NCBI RefSeq assembly: GCF_010389155.1
Contig: NC_057767.1
Coordinates: 9,221,765 to 9,285,764, forward strand
Length of the DNA stretch: 64,000 nt
Direction: 5' to 3'
Origin: Erigeron canadensis
Lineage: Eukaryota; Streptophyta; Magnoliopsida; Asterales; Asteraceae
The notes beneath the pieces are model-generated. The model was given only the letters and a program-made list of their open reading frames with translations, searched no databases and was not told the origin of the DNA. The translations under genes and the position numbers were made by a program. Numbering within the stretch: position 1 is the first letter of the stretch; the number at the start of each line of letters is the position of its first letter. Below are positions 13,545-23,777 of the stretch, one piece after another.

Positions 13545-13920
13545 TCTATAATAGAGAATGATAGATGACTTCATATATTAATTTTTTAATATCTATATTC
13601 TTTTAAAAAATATTATCATACCCCTCACTTTTAAAATAATTATATAATAGTTACATATGAAATTAATAAACTGTCCTTAATCACCTACTATGGAAATAAT
13701 TTTTATAAAATACCAAATTTGTCCTTAATGAATTAATTTACATTCAAAACCTTTATTTTAATAATTAACACTTTAAACTCTTATCCTCTAAAAATTTTTC
13801 ACTATCACAATTATGTCAACCTAAACCACTTGACACCACCACCACCAATAGTACCATCACTTACACCACTAGACCGCCTTTACCACCACTGTTGCCGCAT
13901 TGCATGGGTACTGTAATAAT
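13545..13920 (+). mobile_element. Degraded Helitron-like fragment
   Basis: The sequence resembles the 278-313 bp Helitron family seen at 38347 and 18660: a CTCTATAATA-like beginning, the same A/T-rich body with ACACCCT/CCTTTA-like words, a CCACCACCACC tract, and a GCCGCATTGCATGGGTAC remnant of the 3' hairpin. The terminal CTAG is lost, so boundaries are approximate. Confidence 0.5.
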
Positions 13921-14044
13921 TTGTTGTAAAATAAATTACTCACATGGCCACATGAACTTTATGGTTTAAAAAATTACATGTGAGGGGTTCTATACCCAAG
14001 TTTATCTACATGATAGCCACATATTTTCTTCCTTCTTATATTTA

Positions 14045-14239
14045 CTAGCTAGCCACATAACGGTGACGGGTGGCGCGGCGTGGCATGGCATGGTGGTTTT
14101 GACGGCGGTAGCGGTGTTATTTTTAGAATAAAGGTAATTGATGTAAGAAGAGACAATATAATTATTTAAGAGTTAAAGGTGTATATAAATTAAGTAGTTC
14201 ATTAAAAACATTATGGGTATTTCAAGTGGATACCATAGA
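14045..14239 (-). mobile_element. Short Helitron or Helitron fragment
   Basis: On the - strand the 3' end reads GGCTAGCTAG followed by a host T (14044), after a GC-rich stretch with GCCGCGCC. A TC preceded by A at 14239 could be the 5' end but is weaker. The body is related to the 18660-18972 family. Confidence 0.5.
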
Positions 14240-15379
14240 TATTTCAACCGGAGATCTTTAAATAATAAAAAAAAATGAAGGTTATTTGAAAGTCCTGGTA
14301 ACATAGATTGCTAACGAGATTGTATTGTTATGTTGAGAGTGCGGAATCCTTTCAAGATAACTTTGATTATACGAATCAATATTATCACAACGCAAATACG
14401 AATTGAGAAAGCCTCCAAACAATTGCTGAGATAGCACTTTGTTTCTAGGCAGAGAATAACTAATCGCACACACTCACGGCTGTTCAATATCGAAGTCTCC
14501 CTGATTTCCACCTAAGGTTTTTCTTATATAGTTTTAGGCTAATATCGTATAGATTATAGGCTTAACCCAATGGACTTAACAACATTCTCGCATACATAAC
14601 ACAGCCTCTTATATATATCATCTCATAGAACTAATGTCTTATACATAGCATCTTATAGAGCTAATGCCTTATATCTAGTATTGAGCTAATGTCTTGTACA
14701 TATCATCTCATACAACATTGTAGTATAGAGATTAATGTAGTATAGACATTATCTCATGGAACTATTCGTGTATCTGCAGAAAGTAGCAATAACATCACAT
14801 ACATACATTTATCATAGTATACATGGATTATCATAGTATAGACTATATTGTCTTATATCACTCTTGCATAGAATTTATATATAATCATTGTTTTAATACA
14901 AAGACTTGATAATCAAAATAACAAAACAACTAATCAAATCTACGTTGTTGTTGTCACATCAAGTTCAACTTAGTTAAAAAAAATAATAAAAGGAATTAAA
15001 TGCTTTATGAGCATGCATATGAATAAATATAAATGTTTTTAATTATAACGATAAAATTAATATTAGAAACGGGGGTCTTGAGTTCGAGATATGGGTTTAC
15101 AAGGAATTTCACAAGTAAAGTCCTCTAGTGAAGCAGATTTGAGTCTTGCAGAGGGGGTAAAGTTTTATCCAACTTAAATGTCGTGTCTTCAGGCGGTTTA
15201 GTTGGGGACTTGGGGCTTTCTCTTACCTAAAAGGTATTGAGGGTGACTGGGCTCTCTAACGTGGACTTAGTTAAAAAAACGTAAATTAGATCCCCTGTTA
15301 CGAGCAAATGATCCACATTTTAAAAAAAAATCTATTTATAATCTATAATCCATTATAAATATTACACCCAATTGTTTAA
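14240..15379. other. Unassigned intergenic sequence
   Basis: I see no supported gene. Short ORFs at 14282-14511 on the - strand show no recognisable domain. The 14520-14870 part has repeated words of the TCTTATACATATCATCTCATA kind. At about 15061-15290 there is a GC-richer block with a GAGTTCGAGAT box resembling an RNA polymerase III B box, possibly a tRNA-derived SINE relic. Confidence 0.35.
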
Positions 15380-16403
15380 AGAGTTTTTATAATGTGTGCC
15401 CAATAGGCACAAAATAACAATAATTAATTTTATTCGATTTCCATATATGGCTATATGCTACATAATTAATATTTATAATTTTTTTTCCTTTTTCACCTAA
15501 CCCCTAATTTATCCTTTATAATTTATTGTTCATCCAATTCTTACATTATTTTGTATCATTGACTACGTATTTTTTCTTAAGCAATTCACCCGATTTTTTT
15601 TACACGTATATTAAACTCTCACAAATTTTCCCTTCCCCAAATTTACCTTCATGTGATAACTATATAATTTATGTTTCTTGTTTGAAAAAAAAAATTGAAC
15701 AGCTAATTTGTTTTATTTCATGCATTTTATTTACAAAGATAATAAAAGGGAAATGTTATTCGTACAACAAATTTTTGTAGATGTACTACAATGTACAAAC
15801 TGTATAGCTGACTGTACAAGTTAACATTGCACAGTTCTGATAAGTCATTTACTTGATTAGAATTATATATGAAGGCATGAAACAAGTTTTTGAATTAACC
15901 ATTAGCGGGGTGAATGTTGTCTTTGTGGGAAAAAAAAAGCATTTGTCTTTTATCAAAATTTTGCGAAATGGATTTCCAATTAAAAGTATTGTAAATGAAA
16001 AAAATAGTTGGTGAAAAAATAACGACAAGATTTCTATCAGCTAGCTAGCAATTGAAACAAATCTTCTAAACGTAACATTGAAACAAATGAATGTAACATT
16101 CTTTGATATATTTTCACAAAAAAAATTAAACATAACATTGAAACAAATGAATGCACGTGGCATTATTTAATATATTTTAACGAATTTTTTTGAGCTTAAC
16201 ATTGAAATAAATTGAATGTGAATATCTTTGGTATATTTTAACGAAACTTGAATATTGTTATTTGGCTTTTAAATAAAAGGTAAAACAGAGATTAGGGGAA
16301 AAAGTAAATGTTTAAGAGTATTAATTAAGTTGCATATATAGAAAGTAAAAGAGATTATTTAATTGTTATTATGTGCCTAATGGGCACACATTAGAAAATC
16401 CCT
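15380..16403. mobile_element. DNA transposon with terminal inverted repeats (about 1.02 kb)
   Basis: The left end (15380-15420) and the reverse complement of the right end (16363-16403) share a repeat including AATGTGTGCCCAATAGGCAC with a few mismatches. TA borders both ends, compatible with a TA or TWA target duplication, but the superfamily is not settled by that. The interior is AT-rich. An 84-codon + strand ORF at 15526-15780 has no recognisable domain. I regard the element as non-autonomous. Confidence 0.68.
16070..16250 (+). repeat. Three imperfect tandem units inside the inverted-repeat element
   Basis: About 60-65 bp units each begin with an AACATTGAAACAAATGAATG-like word followed by a TATTTTMACGAA-like segment. 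They lie at about 16073, 16132 and 16197. Subterminal tandem repeats of this kind are common in non-autonomous DNA transposons. Confidence 0.6.
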
Positions 16404-17346
16404 TAGTTTAAATTACAAAATACAAAATTATCATTACACCCTATAAGTTTTATCTTAATTGAAAGTTGCCTTATATACTTAGTTAAACTTTTGCATTTTT
16501 AAAATTAAAAATTCTAACCATATTTGATTTTAAATGAAAACTATAATTATGTTTTAAAAAGTGAACACGTAATTTTTAACCACACACAAGAACCAACATA
16601 AAATATTATCGAATACAGTATAAAATGTTTACTCATGTCGTATTTCAAAAATATTTTACTGCTTAACAAACTATTGTTGTTTAGTCAGTAGTAATGATCT
16701 AACACGACTTGTATTTATATATTGTGCTGCACAAGATGGGTATCCGCACAATGCGATGGTGGTGACGGTAATGGGTGGTGATGGTAACGATGTGGTTATT
16801 AATCTAAAAGTAATTGATGTAAAAGTAATGTAGTTATTTTATGGTTAAGAGATGTATCTTTTGTAAATAATTTTATTAAGAGTATTATGGAAATATTAGG
16901 TGAAACTATTTAAATTAATGAATAAAGGAGATAGATAGTTTGGATAAATATGGTTGGAAAATATTTTAGGGATATATTAGGCAAATTTAGTGTGTGAGTT
17001 AGAAATGTGTTGAAAATTAAGAGTATTTTGAGAATTTTAAAAGTATATAATTGAAAACAGAGTAAAATAGTTTGTTTTATAATAGTGTATAGAAGTATAG
17101 ATTAAGTGCATTAGAAGTATAGATTAAGTGCATTATGTGTGACTGTATCCCTATTTACTTGGACAATTGTCTTGGTTTGAATTTTAAATTTGATGTAAAA
17201 TGAAAATAATTATCTTTCTAGAAAAAGTGAATTACATGTAAAATAATAGTAATAGTAATATATAATGATATAAATGTAACTGATGTAAAATTCTAATATA
17301 ATAAAATAAATAAATAAAATTTAAGGTGTAAATTATAGTTTAATAA
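16404..17346. other. AT-rich sequence with a degraded Helitron-like piece
   Basis: At 16725-16800 a GGGTATCCGCACAATGCG stretch followed by a GGTGGTGA-rich tract matches the reverse complement of the 3' region of the local Helitron family, but the terminal CTAG is gone. A 23 bp tandem duplication (AGAAGTATAGATTAAGTGCATT) occurs at about 17090-17136. No gene seen. Confidence 0.45.
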
Positions 17347-18198
17347 CTAGATTTTAGACCCGTGTCCAACACTGGACACGGGTTTTACGATATTAACAAT
17401 ATTAGATATTTATACATTTAAGTCATAAAAGCTTACAATTTTAAAAAACACGGTTTTAGTGTTATATTTTGCAAGTTGTAATACAATAATCATAGGTTAC
17501 TCACTGTCATTATTAACCTAGACATATTGATGAAATTGTTTGCCGTAGTCATTCCACAAGACACATGCTATATATAATATTTTCTCCATTATAGAATATT
17601 TTGAAACAGATGTACTCATAATGTGATATTATTAGAAAAAAATAATTAAGAATTAAAATATAAACATATTTGTGATCCTGTACTTGACACTCAAGTATAT
17701 GTATTTAATCATGATGCGCATTCATAACACGCATATGTTTATTTTCAATAACTTGTTCTATGATAATATGATAACAATTAGGATTGTTTTTATATTATTT
17801 GATAACAATTAGAACTCTTCTAATATTTGTTAATAAGTCATTAGGTTTTCAAGTTATTTTTTGTAGAAAATATTTCATATGTTAAATTTTTTTTTTAATT
17901 AAATCGTAAATTTTAAAAAATTCTCTCAAGTTGATGGCTAAAAATAAATATAAATGAAATATTCAAGGCTAAAAAGTATAAATTATTGATAGAAAACAAA
18001 AAAGTGTAAATTAATGAGACTTTTTCTACAAATTAATATAAATATTAATATAATAATATATTTGGATAATGATTAATTATGATTTTTAATTTGTAGTTTA
18101 TCTAAATGATAACATCATCAAAAGTCAATTTGATTAAATCGAACGATGTGATTGGTTAATTAGTTATTATTTCAACTGTTTTATAGTATATATTAAGA
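17347..18198 (-). mobile_element. Non-autonomous Helitron (852 bp) with intact termini
   Basis: On the - strand it starts TCTTAATATATACTAT at 18198 after a host A and ends CTAG at 17347 before a host T (17346). Just inside the 3' end is a perfect 11 bp stem with a 4-base loop at 17358-17383 (arms ACCCGTGTCCA and TGGACACGGGT). It is the inverted sister of 12172-13538. No coding capacity. Of the Helitrons in the window, this has the cleanest ends. Confidence 0.82.
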
Positions 18199-18659
18199 TA
18201 ACAACTAGGTGATATCTTATTTTCTTATAACTATTTTTAAAAGTAAATTCGTTGAAGGTAATTTGCTACTCGTATTAATTATGATTGGTAACATTGGTAA
18301 TCAAGAAGTTCCGTTGTCCTCTTCAAAATAACAACTCAACAATGATTTTCTTGAGAGTCAAAATCCTAATACAAAGAAACTTATTTTGTCATAACAAACC
18401 TAATCGCTATATTTTAAAAGTTCAAAAGATAATCTTTTATTGTTTTATCTAATATTATTATAGTATATTAAAATTTATAATAACACTTTCAAATTACAAA
18501 ACTCACATGAAATTATGATTTCATAATATTATAACCCAAAGTCATATAGTAGTTAGGTTTGGTATCTATCAATAATAAATCTAATAATAAATAATTAGAG
18601 AATCGTCATTTGTTGGATTTGACTTCCACTAATTATATGTGTTAATTGCTTAATGAATA
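18199..18659. other. AT-rich spacer between two Helitrons
   Basis: I see no gene and no terminal repeats; the sequence is simple and AT-rich. Confidence 0.4.
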
Positions 18660-18972
18660 TTAACACGTTATCCGCGCAATGCGGCGGTAGTCGTGGCGGC
18701 GACGATGTGGTGGTAAATGCGACTATTTGTGGTAGATGAGACGTCGATTGATGTAGATTATTAATGGGGATATTTTAAAAAATAAAGGATTGATAGTATA
18801 ACTTAATCATTAATGTTAAGGGGTAGTGTAATTAAAATATTTTAGTGCTAAGTAAAAATATTATATATTTTAAGAGTGGTAGATGAAAATATTACATGGA
18901 AGGACATTTTAGACATTTCTCCCTATGTAACTTTTAACATGGGGGTATTTTTTTAATAAATAATAGTATAGA
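18660..18972 (-). mobile_element. Non-autonomous Helitron (313 bp)
   Basis: On the - strand it starts TCTATACTATTATTTATT at 18972 after a host A and ends at 18660 before a host T. The 3' hairpin is CCGCCGCATTGCGCGG and the terminus reads TTAA instead of CTAG (or CTRR), one C-to-T and one G-to-A change. It belongs to the same family as 38347-38624. No coding sequence. Confidence 0.75.
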
Positions 18973-19627
18973 TGTTTGCTAAATTTTAAAATAATCATTC
19001 ATCATATGAGCTTAATTTAGATATGACTGGAAAGAATCAACCAATTAAAAATGTTATGATGTAAGTGCTAGTTATCCACAATTAAAATTATAAACTAAAA
19101 ACTTATAAGATGCGTTCAATGATCAAATTTGGTTGTTAGATTGATGCTCGAGTTGATTATGGTCTGAAAATTAAAATTGATATTACATTATATCTTAGTT
19201 AAAAGAATCTTACTTTGCACATTTTACAACACAAAAATAATTGAGATGAAGGTTGAGAAACCTTCAAATGAATATTGTTTTATGAAACTGAGGACAAAAT
19301 TTCACATTAAATATTAACCACTAACTTTTAGTAAAAACAAAAATTAAATAAAAAAAGTTTTTAATTTTTAAAGTCTGAAGTTTATAATTAATTTTTGAAA
19401 ATATATCCGTTAAAGCTCAATCTTCAAATGAACATTTTATATTTGTGGTTGAACTTTGACTTATTTGTGAAATTCAAGCACTTATTTCAAATGAGCTCTC
19501 AATTACTGCTTGATTAAGTGTGTTTTATCAAAGGCCACCCCTCGTTGAATATATGAAAATTTTATAAATAAAAAAAGCGTTTTTTTTTTGGATCATGGAT
19601 TCATATGGATCTTCTAGGATCACTAAA
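18973..19627. other. AT-rich intergenic sequence
   Basis: Nothing recognisable beyond low-complexity AT stretches and scattered stop codons in all frames. Confidence 0.4.
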
Positions 19628-20211
19628 TATAACATCCTGAATTTTTAATTAATAATTGACTTGAGTCATTAAGTTGCTCCAGCTAAATAAGGGATAATTA
19701 GGAGTTAATCAAAACATAACTTAGTTTTAATTTCCTCCTCTCCTAGCACTAGGTCACCCCCTTCCCTTAATCGATTCTTGCGTGTTTTGATCGCTTCTTT
19801 TTTGGTGATTTGAAGAGGTTTTGATCCATAATTTACACCCCTTTTGCTATCTCCAGGTATTTGAGGTGTTATTACATCCATTTTATGTCATTTCAATCAT
19901 TTGATTTAGTATACATCTGGTCTAAGCCATGAGAGGGTTGATTAGAGTCAAAATCGTGTGTTTTAATCGATTTAATGACCTAAACCTTTTGTTATTGTGT
20001 TGTAAATCAATCGAGGATTAATCAATGATTTCATTGCATCATTATGGCCTTAAAATGTTGAATTTTGATGTAGAAATGTCGTTCATAGGGTTTGGGGTGT
20101 GTTTGGTTAAGTTTTGGAAGTTAAACACAAAGAGGTTTGTGCAGATTTGAAGTCAGATGTGGCGCATCCATCATGATGCGACACACTGATAGTAGTCGAG
20201 CGTTTGGATGC
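19628..20211. mobile_element. Left part of an LTR-like sequence interrupted by the gypsy element
   Basis: From about 19628 the sequence reads ATAACATCCTGAATTTTT, like the TGTAACATCC start of many plant gypsy LTRs with a changed second base. It continues with non-coding, LTR-like sequence to 20211, where a full gypsy element with a GATGC duplication is inserted. The interrupted sequence seems to resume at 30598 (CGACAC context on both sides). No partner LTR is in the window, so the assignment rests on the start motif and composition. Confidence 0.4.
20207..20211. repeat. Target-site duplication GATGC (left copy)
   Basis: GATGC lies directly before the left LTR and again at 30593-30597 directly after the right LTR. 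A 5 bp duplication is typical of LTR retrotransposon integration. Confidence 0.88.
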
Positions 20212-20726
20212 TCTCACACCCCGACTAAGGCGGAAAACTCGGGATGCGACGCATAATACACGCGTCATGGATATTACGTAGAGTAGCTGCATGAATACTT
20301 AAATAACACACATTTCATAGAATTGAAACATAAATCCAACATAGAGTCAAGATCCAAAGTAAAACATAGATAAAACTCACACGCAGGGGATTAACACTTA
20401 GGCATAATGCCATAGTCTAAACATATAGCAAACATAACATAACATAAGATATACAGCTACAAAACCCTAGTCTGGTCTGCTACAGGTCACCATGCTATGC
20501 TCCTTAGCCACCTCTAATGCGGTTCACATGTTCACCTGAAAGGATACTCAAAAGCGTCAACACAATGGTTGGTGAGTTCGTAGGTTTTGTAAACAAGTAT
20601 CACGTATGTTGCCAGGTCGAAATATCATCAAGATCCACACAGCAATATGGCTATCAACTTACTTATGATAGCAAGAATCAAATATCTCTATGCCACCAGC
20701 ACTTACGGTATACCAGGCCTACGGTG

Positions 20727-20885
20727 CAAGTATCAAGTATCAAGTATCTGGTGCCTCCAACTCCACCATAAGTATCAAGTATCAGGTATCTAGTATCTAG
20801 TGCCTCCAACTCCACCATAAGTATCAAGTATCAAGCATCTCAAAGTCCAATATAAGTATCAAGTATCAAGTGTCAAGTATCAAAT
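20727..20885. repeat. TATCAAG-type short tandem repeats in the left LTR
   Basis: Runs of AGTATCAAGTATCAAGTATC alternate with GTGCCTCCAACTCCACCATA spacers. The same organisation appears at 28757-28920 in the right LTR. Confidence 0.85.
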
Positions 20886-21134
20886 ATCACAGTGCACATC
20901 ATACAGTACAGTCAAATAGCCATAAATGATGATAGACATAAAGGCACGAGTATCCTTCCACACAAAACATATAAAAAGAGGGACTACGAAACTCACCTGA
21001 TTGCTAGCAACAAGATCAAGCCACAAAAGATATCAGAAAGCAAGTAACCGGTACGCAATCAATCTGTTACAAGTTATCACAATTAAGTATTCATTCAATA
21101 TAGGTAAACGTGCTCAAAATTGTCGCCAGTGTTG

Positions 21135-21290
21135 ACCAAGTTGTCCAAAAGCGTACTAGTTTGACTTTGACAAGATTTTATGAGTTTGACCAAAGTTGAC
21201 CAAATCACGAGTTTGATTAAGTTGACCAAATAGACTATAGTTGACCAAAGTTGACTAAACCGGCCAAAGTTGACCAAAGTTGACTAAATC
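21135..21290. promoter_or_regulatory. Cluster of TTGACC/TTGACT (W-box-like) motifs in the left LTR
   Basis: About nine TTGACY words occur within roughly 155 bp, mostly as GTTGACCAAAGTTGACTAAA-type repeats. TTGACY is the core of the W box bound by WRKY transcription factors. Whether this has any regulatory activity cannot be told from sequence; the cluster could simply be another tandem array. The corresponding block in the right LTR is 29165-29300. Confidence 0.5.
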
Positions 21291-21476
21291 GGGGTAGTAA
21301 TCGAAGTCCGAGGTCTCGATTGAAATTCGAGGTCTTAAATTGATCTTGGGGTCTTAAATTGAATTTGGGGTCTTAAATTGAATTTGGGGTCTTATTTTAC
21401 TAAAAGACAAAACTGAAATTAAGAGGCTAGATTTAAGAGGCTAAATTTGAGAGGCTAGTAAATCTGGGGTCTATTT

Positions 21477-21775
21477 TGAAATACGAGGTCACAAATGAAA
21501 TACGAGGTCACATTTGAAATACGAGGTCACAAATGAAATACGATGTCACATTTGAAATACGAGGTTGGAAATGGAAATACGAGGTCACATTTGAAATACG
21601 AGGTCACGGATGAAATACGAGGTCACATTTGAAATACGAGGTCGCAAATGGAAATACGAGGTCACATTTGAAATACGAGGTCACAAATGAAATACGAGGT
21701 CACATTTGATATACGAGGTCGCAAATGGAAATACGAGGTCACATTTGAAATACGAGGTCGCAAATCGGCGGGGTC
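21477..21775. repeat. Tandem AAATACGAGGTCAC-type repeats in the left LTR
   Basis: Units of about 20 bp alternate between GAAATACGAGGTCACATTT and GAAATACGAGGTCACAAAT forms, with variants such as GGTCGCAAATG. The block is present in the other LTR at 29468-29697 with fewer units. Copy number differs although the LTRs were identical at insertion. Confidence 0.9.
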
Positions 21776-22597
21776 GTAAACTGGGCTGTTCTTCCCCAAA
21801 ATTCATTCTAGAAAACCCTAATAGTTTATTTCGACCTGAAAGGTGTTTTTAACATTAGATTGTACTTTTAGACTTCCTAATATGATGGAAAAACAATCCT
21901 AAAGTCGGAAACTCAAAAAACGGACTTAACCTCGAAAACCCATTTGAACAAAGTTTATAAGAAGTATAAGATTTTTTTAACGAAATCACATGAAACTTTG
22001 ACAAAAGTTGTAATATATGATTCTAAACGTTTTGGACGTAAAAAGTTTGATACTTGGCGGGTGTAGTGTGTGTATTAAAAGAAAAACCAAAAATACCAAA
22101 AGAAGAGCATTAAGTGGGTTTTGATTTTATACCTTGAATATGTAAAATATGCGTTTGTAAAGATGTTTAGGACACAAAACACTGTTGTTAAAGCTAAATC
22201 TAAACAAAATAAGGTTGGATTTTCATAAAACTTGATGTAAAATGGGGTAGTAATGGTGAGGTAGTAAAAGTGGGTTTGTAAAGTGAGGTAGCAATTTGGG
22301 GTAGCAAAAGGGAGGTAGTAAGGATTTGTGTGTTTTTCTTAGAGGATAAGTTGATGGAATGAGGGTTTTGAGGAAAATAAGAAGTATTTATATGTAGGGC
22401 AAAAATGTAAGGTTTCCATGTAATCTCTAAAATACGATGCCAGACTCAAAATTGCAATGCCAGACACGAATACAAGGCCAAATCAAAAATACGAGACTGC
22501 TACAAAATTACGAGGTTGTATCACAAATACGAGTTCGTTTTACAATTACGATGTCGACTAACTTTACGAGGTCATATTCTCGTATTTAAAATTTTAA

Positions 22598-23771
22598 ATT
22601 TGACTAAGAATTTTTCATGGTCTTTTGAGCTTTTTGACCTCCCGTTCCATAATCTCAACAGGTTCTTCCTTGAAGTTAAGTTACTATCTACACGTATTTC
22701 GTTTAAAGGAACGTTTTTCGTCTCATCAGCTAAACACTTCTTAAGGTTCGATACATGGAATACATCGTGAACATTACTAAGTTCAAGGGGAAGTTTCAAA
22801 CGGTAAGCAACAACACCAATTCTCTCGGTGTTCTCAAACGGTCCAATATATCTTGGAGCTAGTTTCCCCCTCTTAATGAATCTTACTACACCTTTCCAAG
22901 GCGACACTTTAAGCATCACTTGATCACCAACCTAAAACTCTAGGGGTTTCCTTCGGTTGTCAGCATACTTCTTTTGTCTATCTCTAGCCTTCATGAGGTT
23001 CTGCTTGATTTGTGCAATCCTTTCTGTGGTTTCCACAATGATTTTTGGCCCTATCAGTTGCATGTCTCCCACTTCGTGCCATGCAAGTAGAGATCGATAC
23101 TTTCTTCCATACAAAGCCTCAAAAGGCGGACACCCAATACTCGAATGATAACTATTGTTATACGAGAACTCTACTAGTGGGAGATGAGTATCCCAACTTC
23201 CCCCAAAGTCGATAACACATGCTCTCAACATGTCCTCTAAAGTCTGTATCGTCCTTTCACTATGTCCGTCTGTCTGAGGATGATAGGCCGTGCTCATATC
23301 TATGCGCGTTCCCATAGCTTTTTGCATTGACTTCCAAAACCCTGACGTAAATCGGCTATCTTTGTCACATATGATCGATACTGGAACGCCGTGCTTGGCT
23401 ACAATCTCTTTCAGGTACAATCGTGCATACTCTTCCATCTTATAATCTTCTCGAATGGGTATAAAATGAGTTGACTTGGTTAGTCAATCTACTACAACCC
23501 ATATTGCATCCTTACCACTACTAGTTCTAGGTAACTTGGTGATGAAGTCCATGGTAATACTTTCCCACTTCCATTCGGGAATCTCTGGTTGTCTTAGCAA
23601 TCCTCCTGGTTTCTTGTGTTCTGCTTTAACCTTCAGACACGTTAAACACTTGCTCACATAAACCGCAACATCGTTTTTCATTCCTGGCCACCAAAATAGA
23701 TCTCGCAAGTCTTGATACATCTTATCTATCCCTGGGTGAATAGAATATCTCGTTTGATGGGCTTCATCCAT
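22598..23771 (-). pseudogene. Integrase remnant of the gypsy element, 3' truncated
   Basis: Integrase inserts the cDNA. The zinc-binding H-H-C-C module is visible ([15 protein letters not shown], then CLTCLK) in 23771-23484. That frame ends at a TGA (23481-23483) after VVVD; the core resumes in the same frame with [12 protein letters not shown] and the second Asp and Glu regions ([22 protein letters not shown]), ending about 22932. The C-terminal part (22919-22598) includes RKGVVRF-like and [10 protein letters not shown] segments, then a frameshift near 22672. It ends where the sequence joins the LTR at about 22622; a TGA contributed by the LTR closes the frame. The usual end of the integrase and the polypurine tract are absent. 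Confidence 0.88.
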
Positions 23772-23777
23772 TATTAG

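Larger units (their letters stand above)
20212..22622 (-). repeat. 3' LTR of the gypsy element (left copy), end truncated
   Basis: Aligned by eye with 28248-30592. The outer terminus reads TCTCACACCCCG where the other LTR has TGTCACACCCCG. The inner end stops at ATGGTC (22622) and lacks the last 17 bp found in the other LTR, including TGTTACA. It is longer than the matching part of the right LTR (2411 vs 2328 bp), partly because it has more tandem units at 21477-21775. Confidence 0.92.

Noticed and set aside
14282..14511. Two overlapping minus-strand ORFs as a small gene
   Set aside because: No domain, no start context or splice evidence, and both frames are equally open.
20517..20771. ORF repeated at 28553-28807 as a duplicated gene
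   Set aside because: Both copies lie at the same position in the two LTRs; they are LTR sequence read in one frame.
21477..21775. Regularly spaced repeats as a CRISPR-like array
   Set aside because: The units are contiguous tandem repeats in an LTR of a plant element, with no unique spacers.
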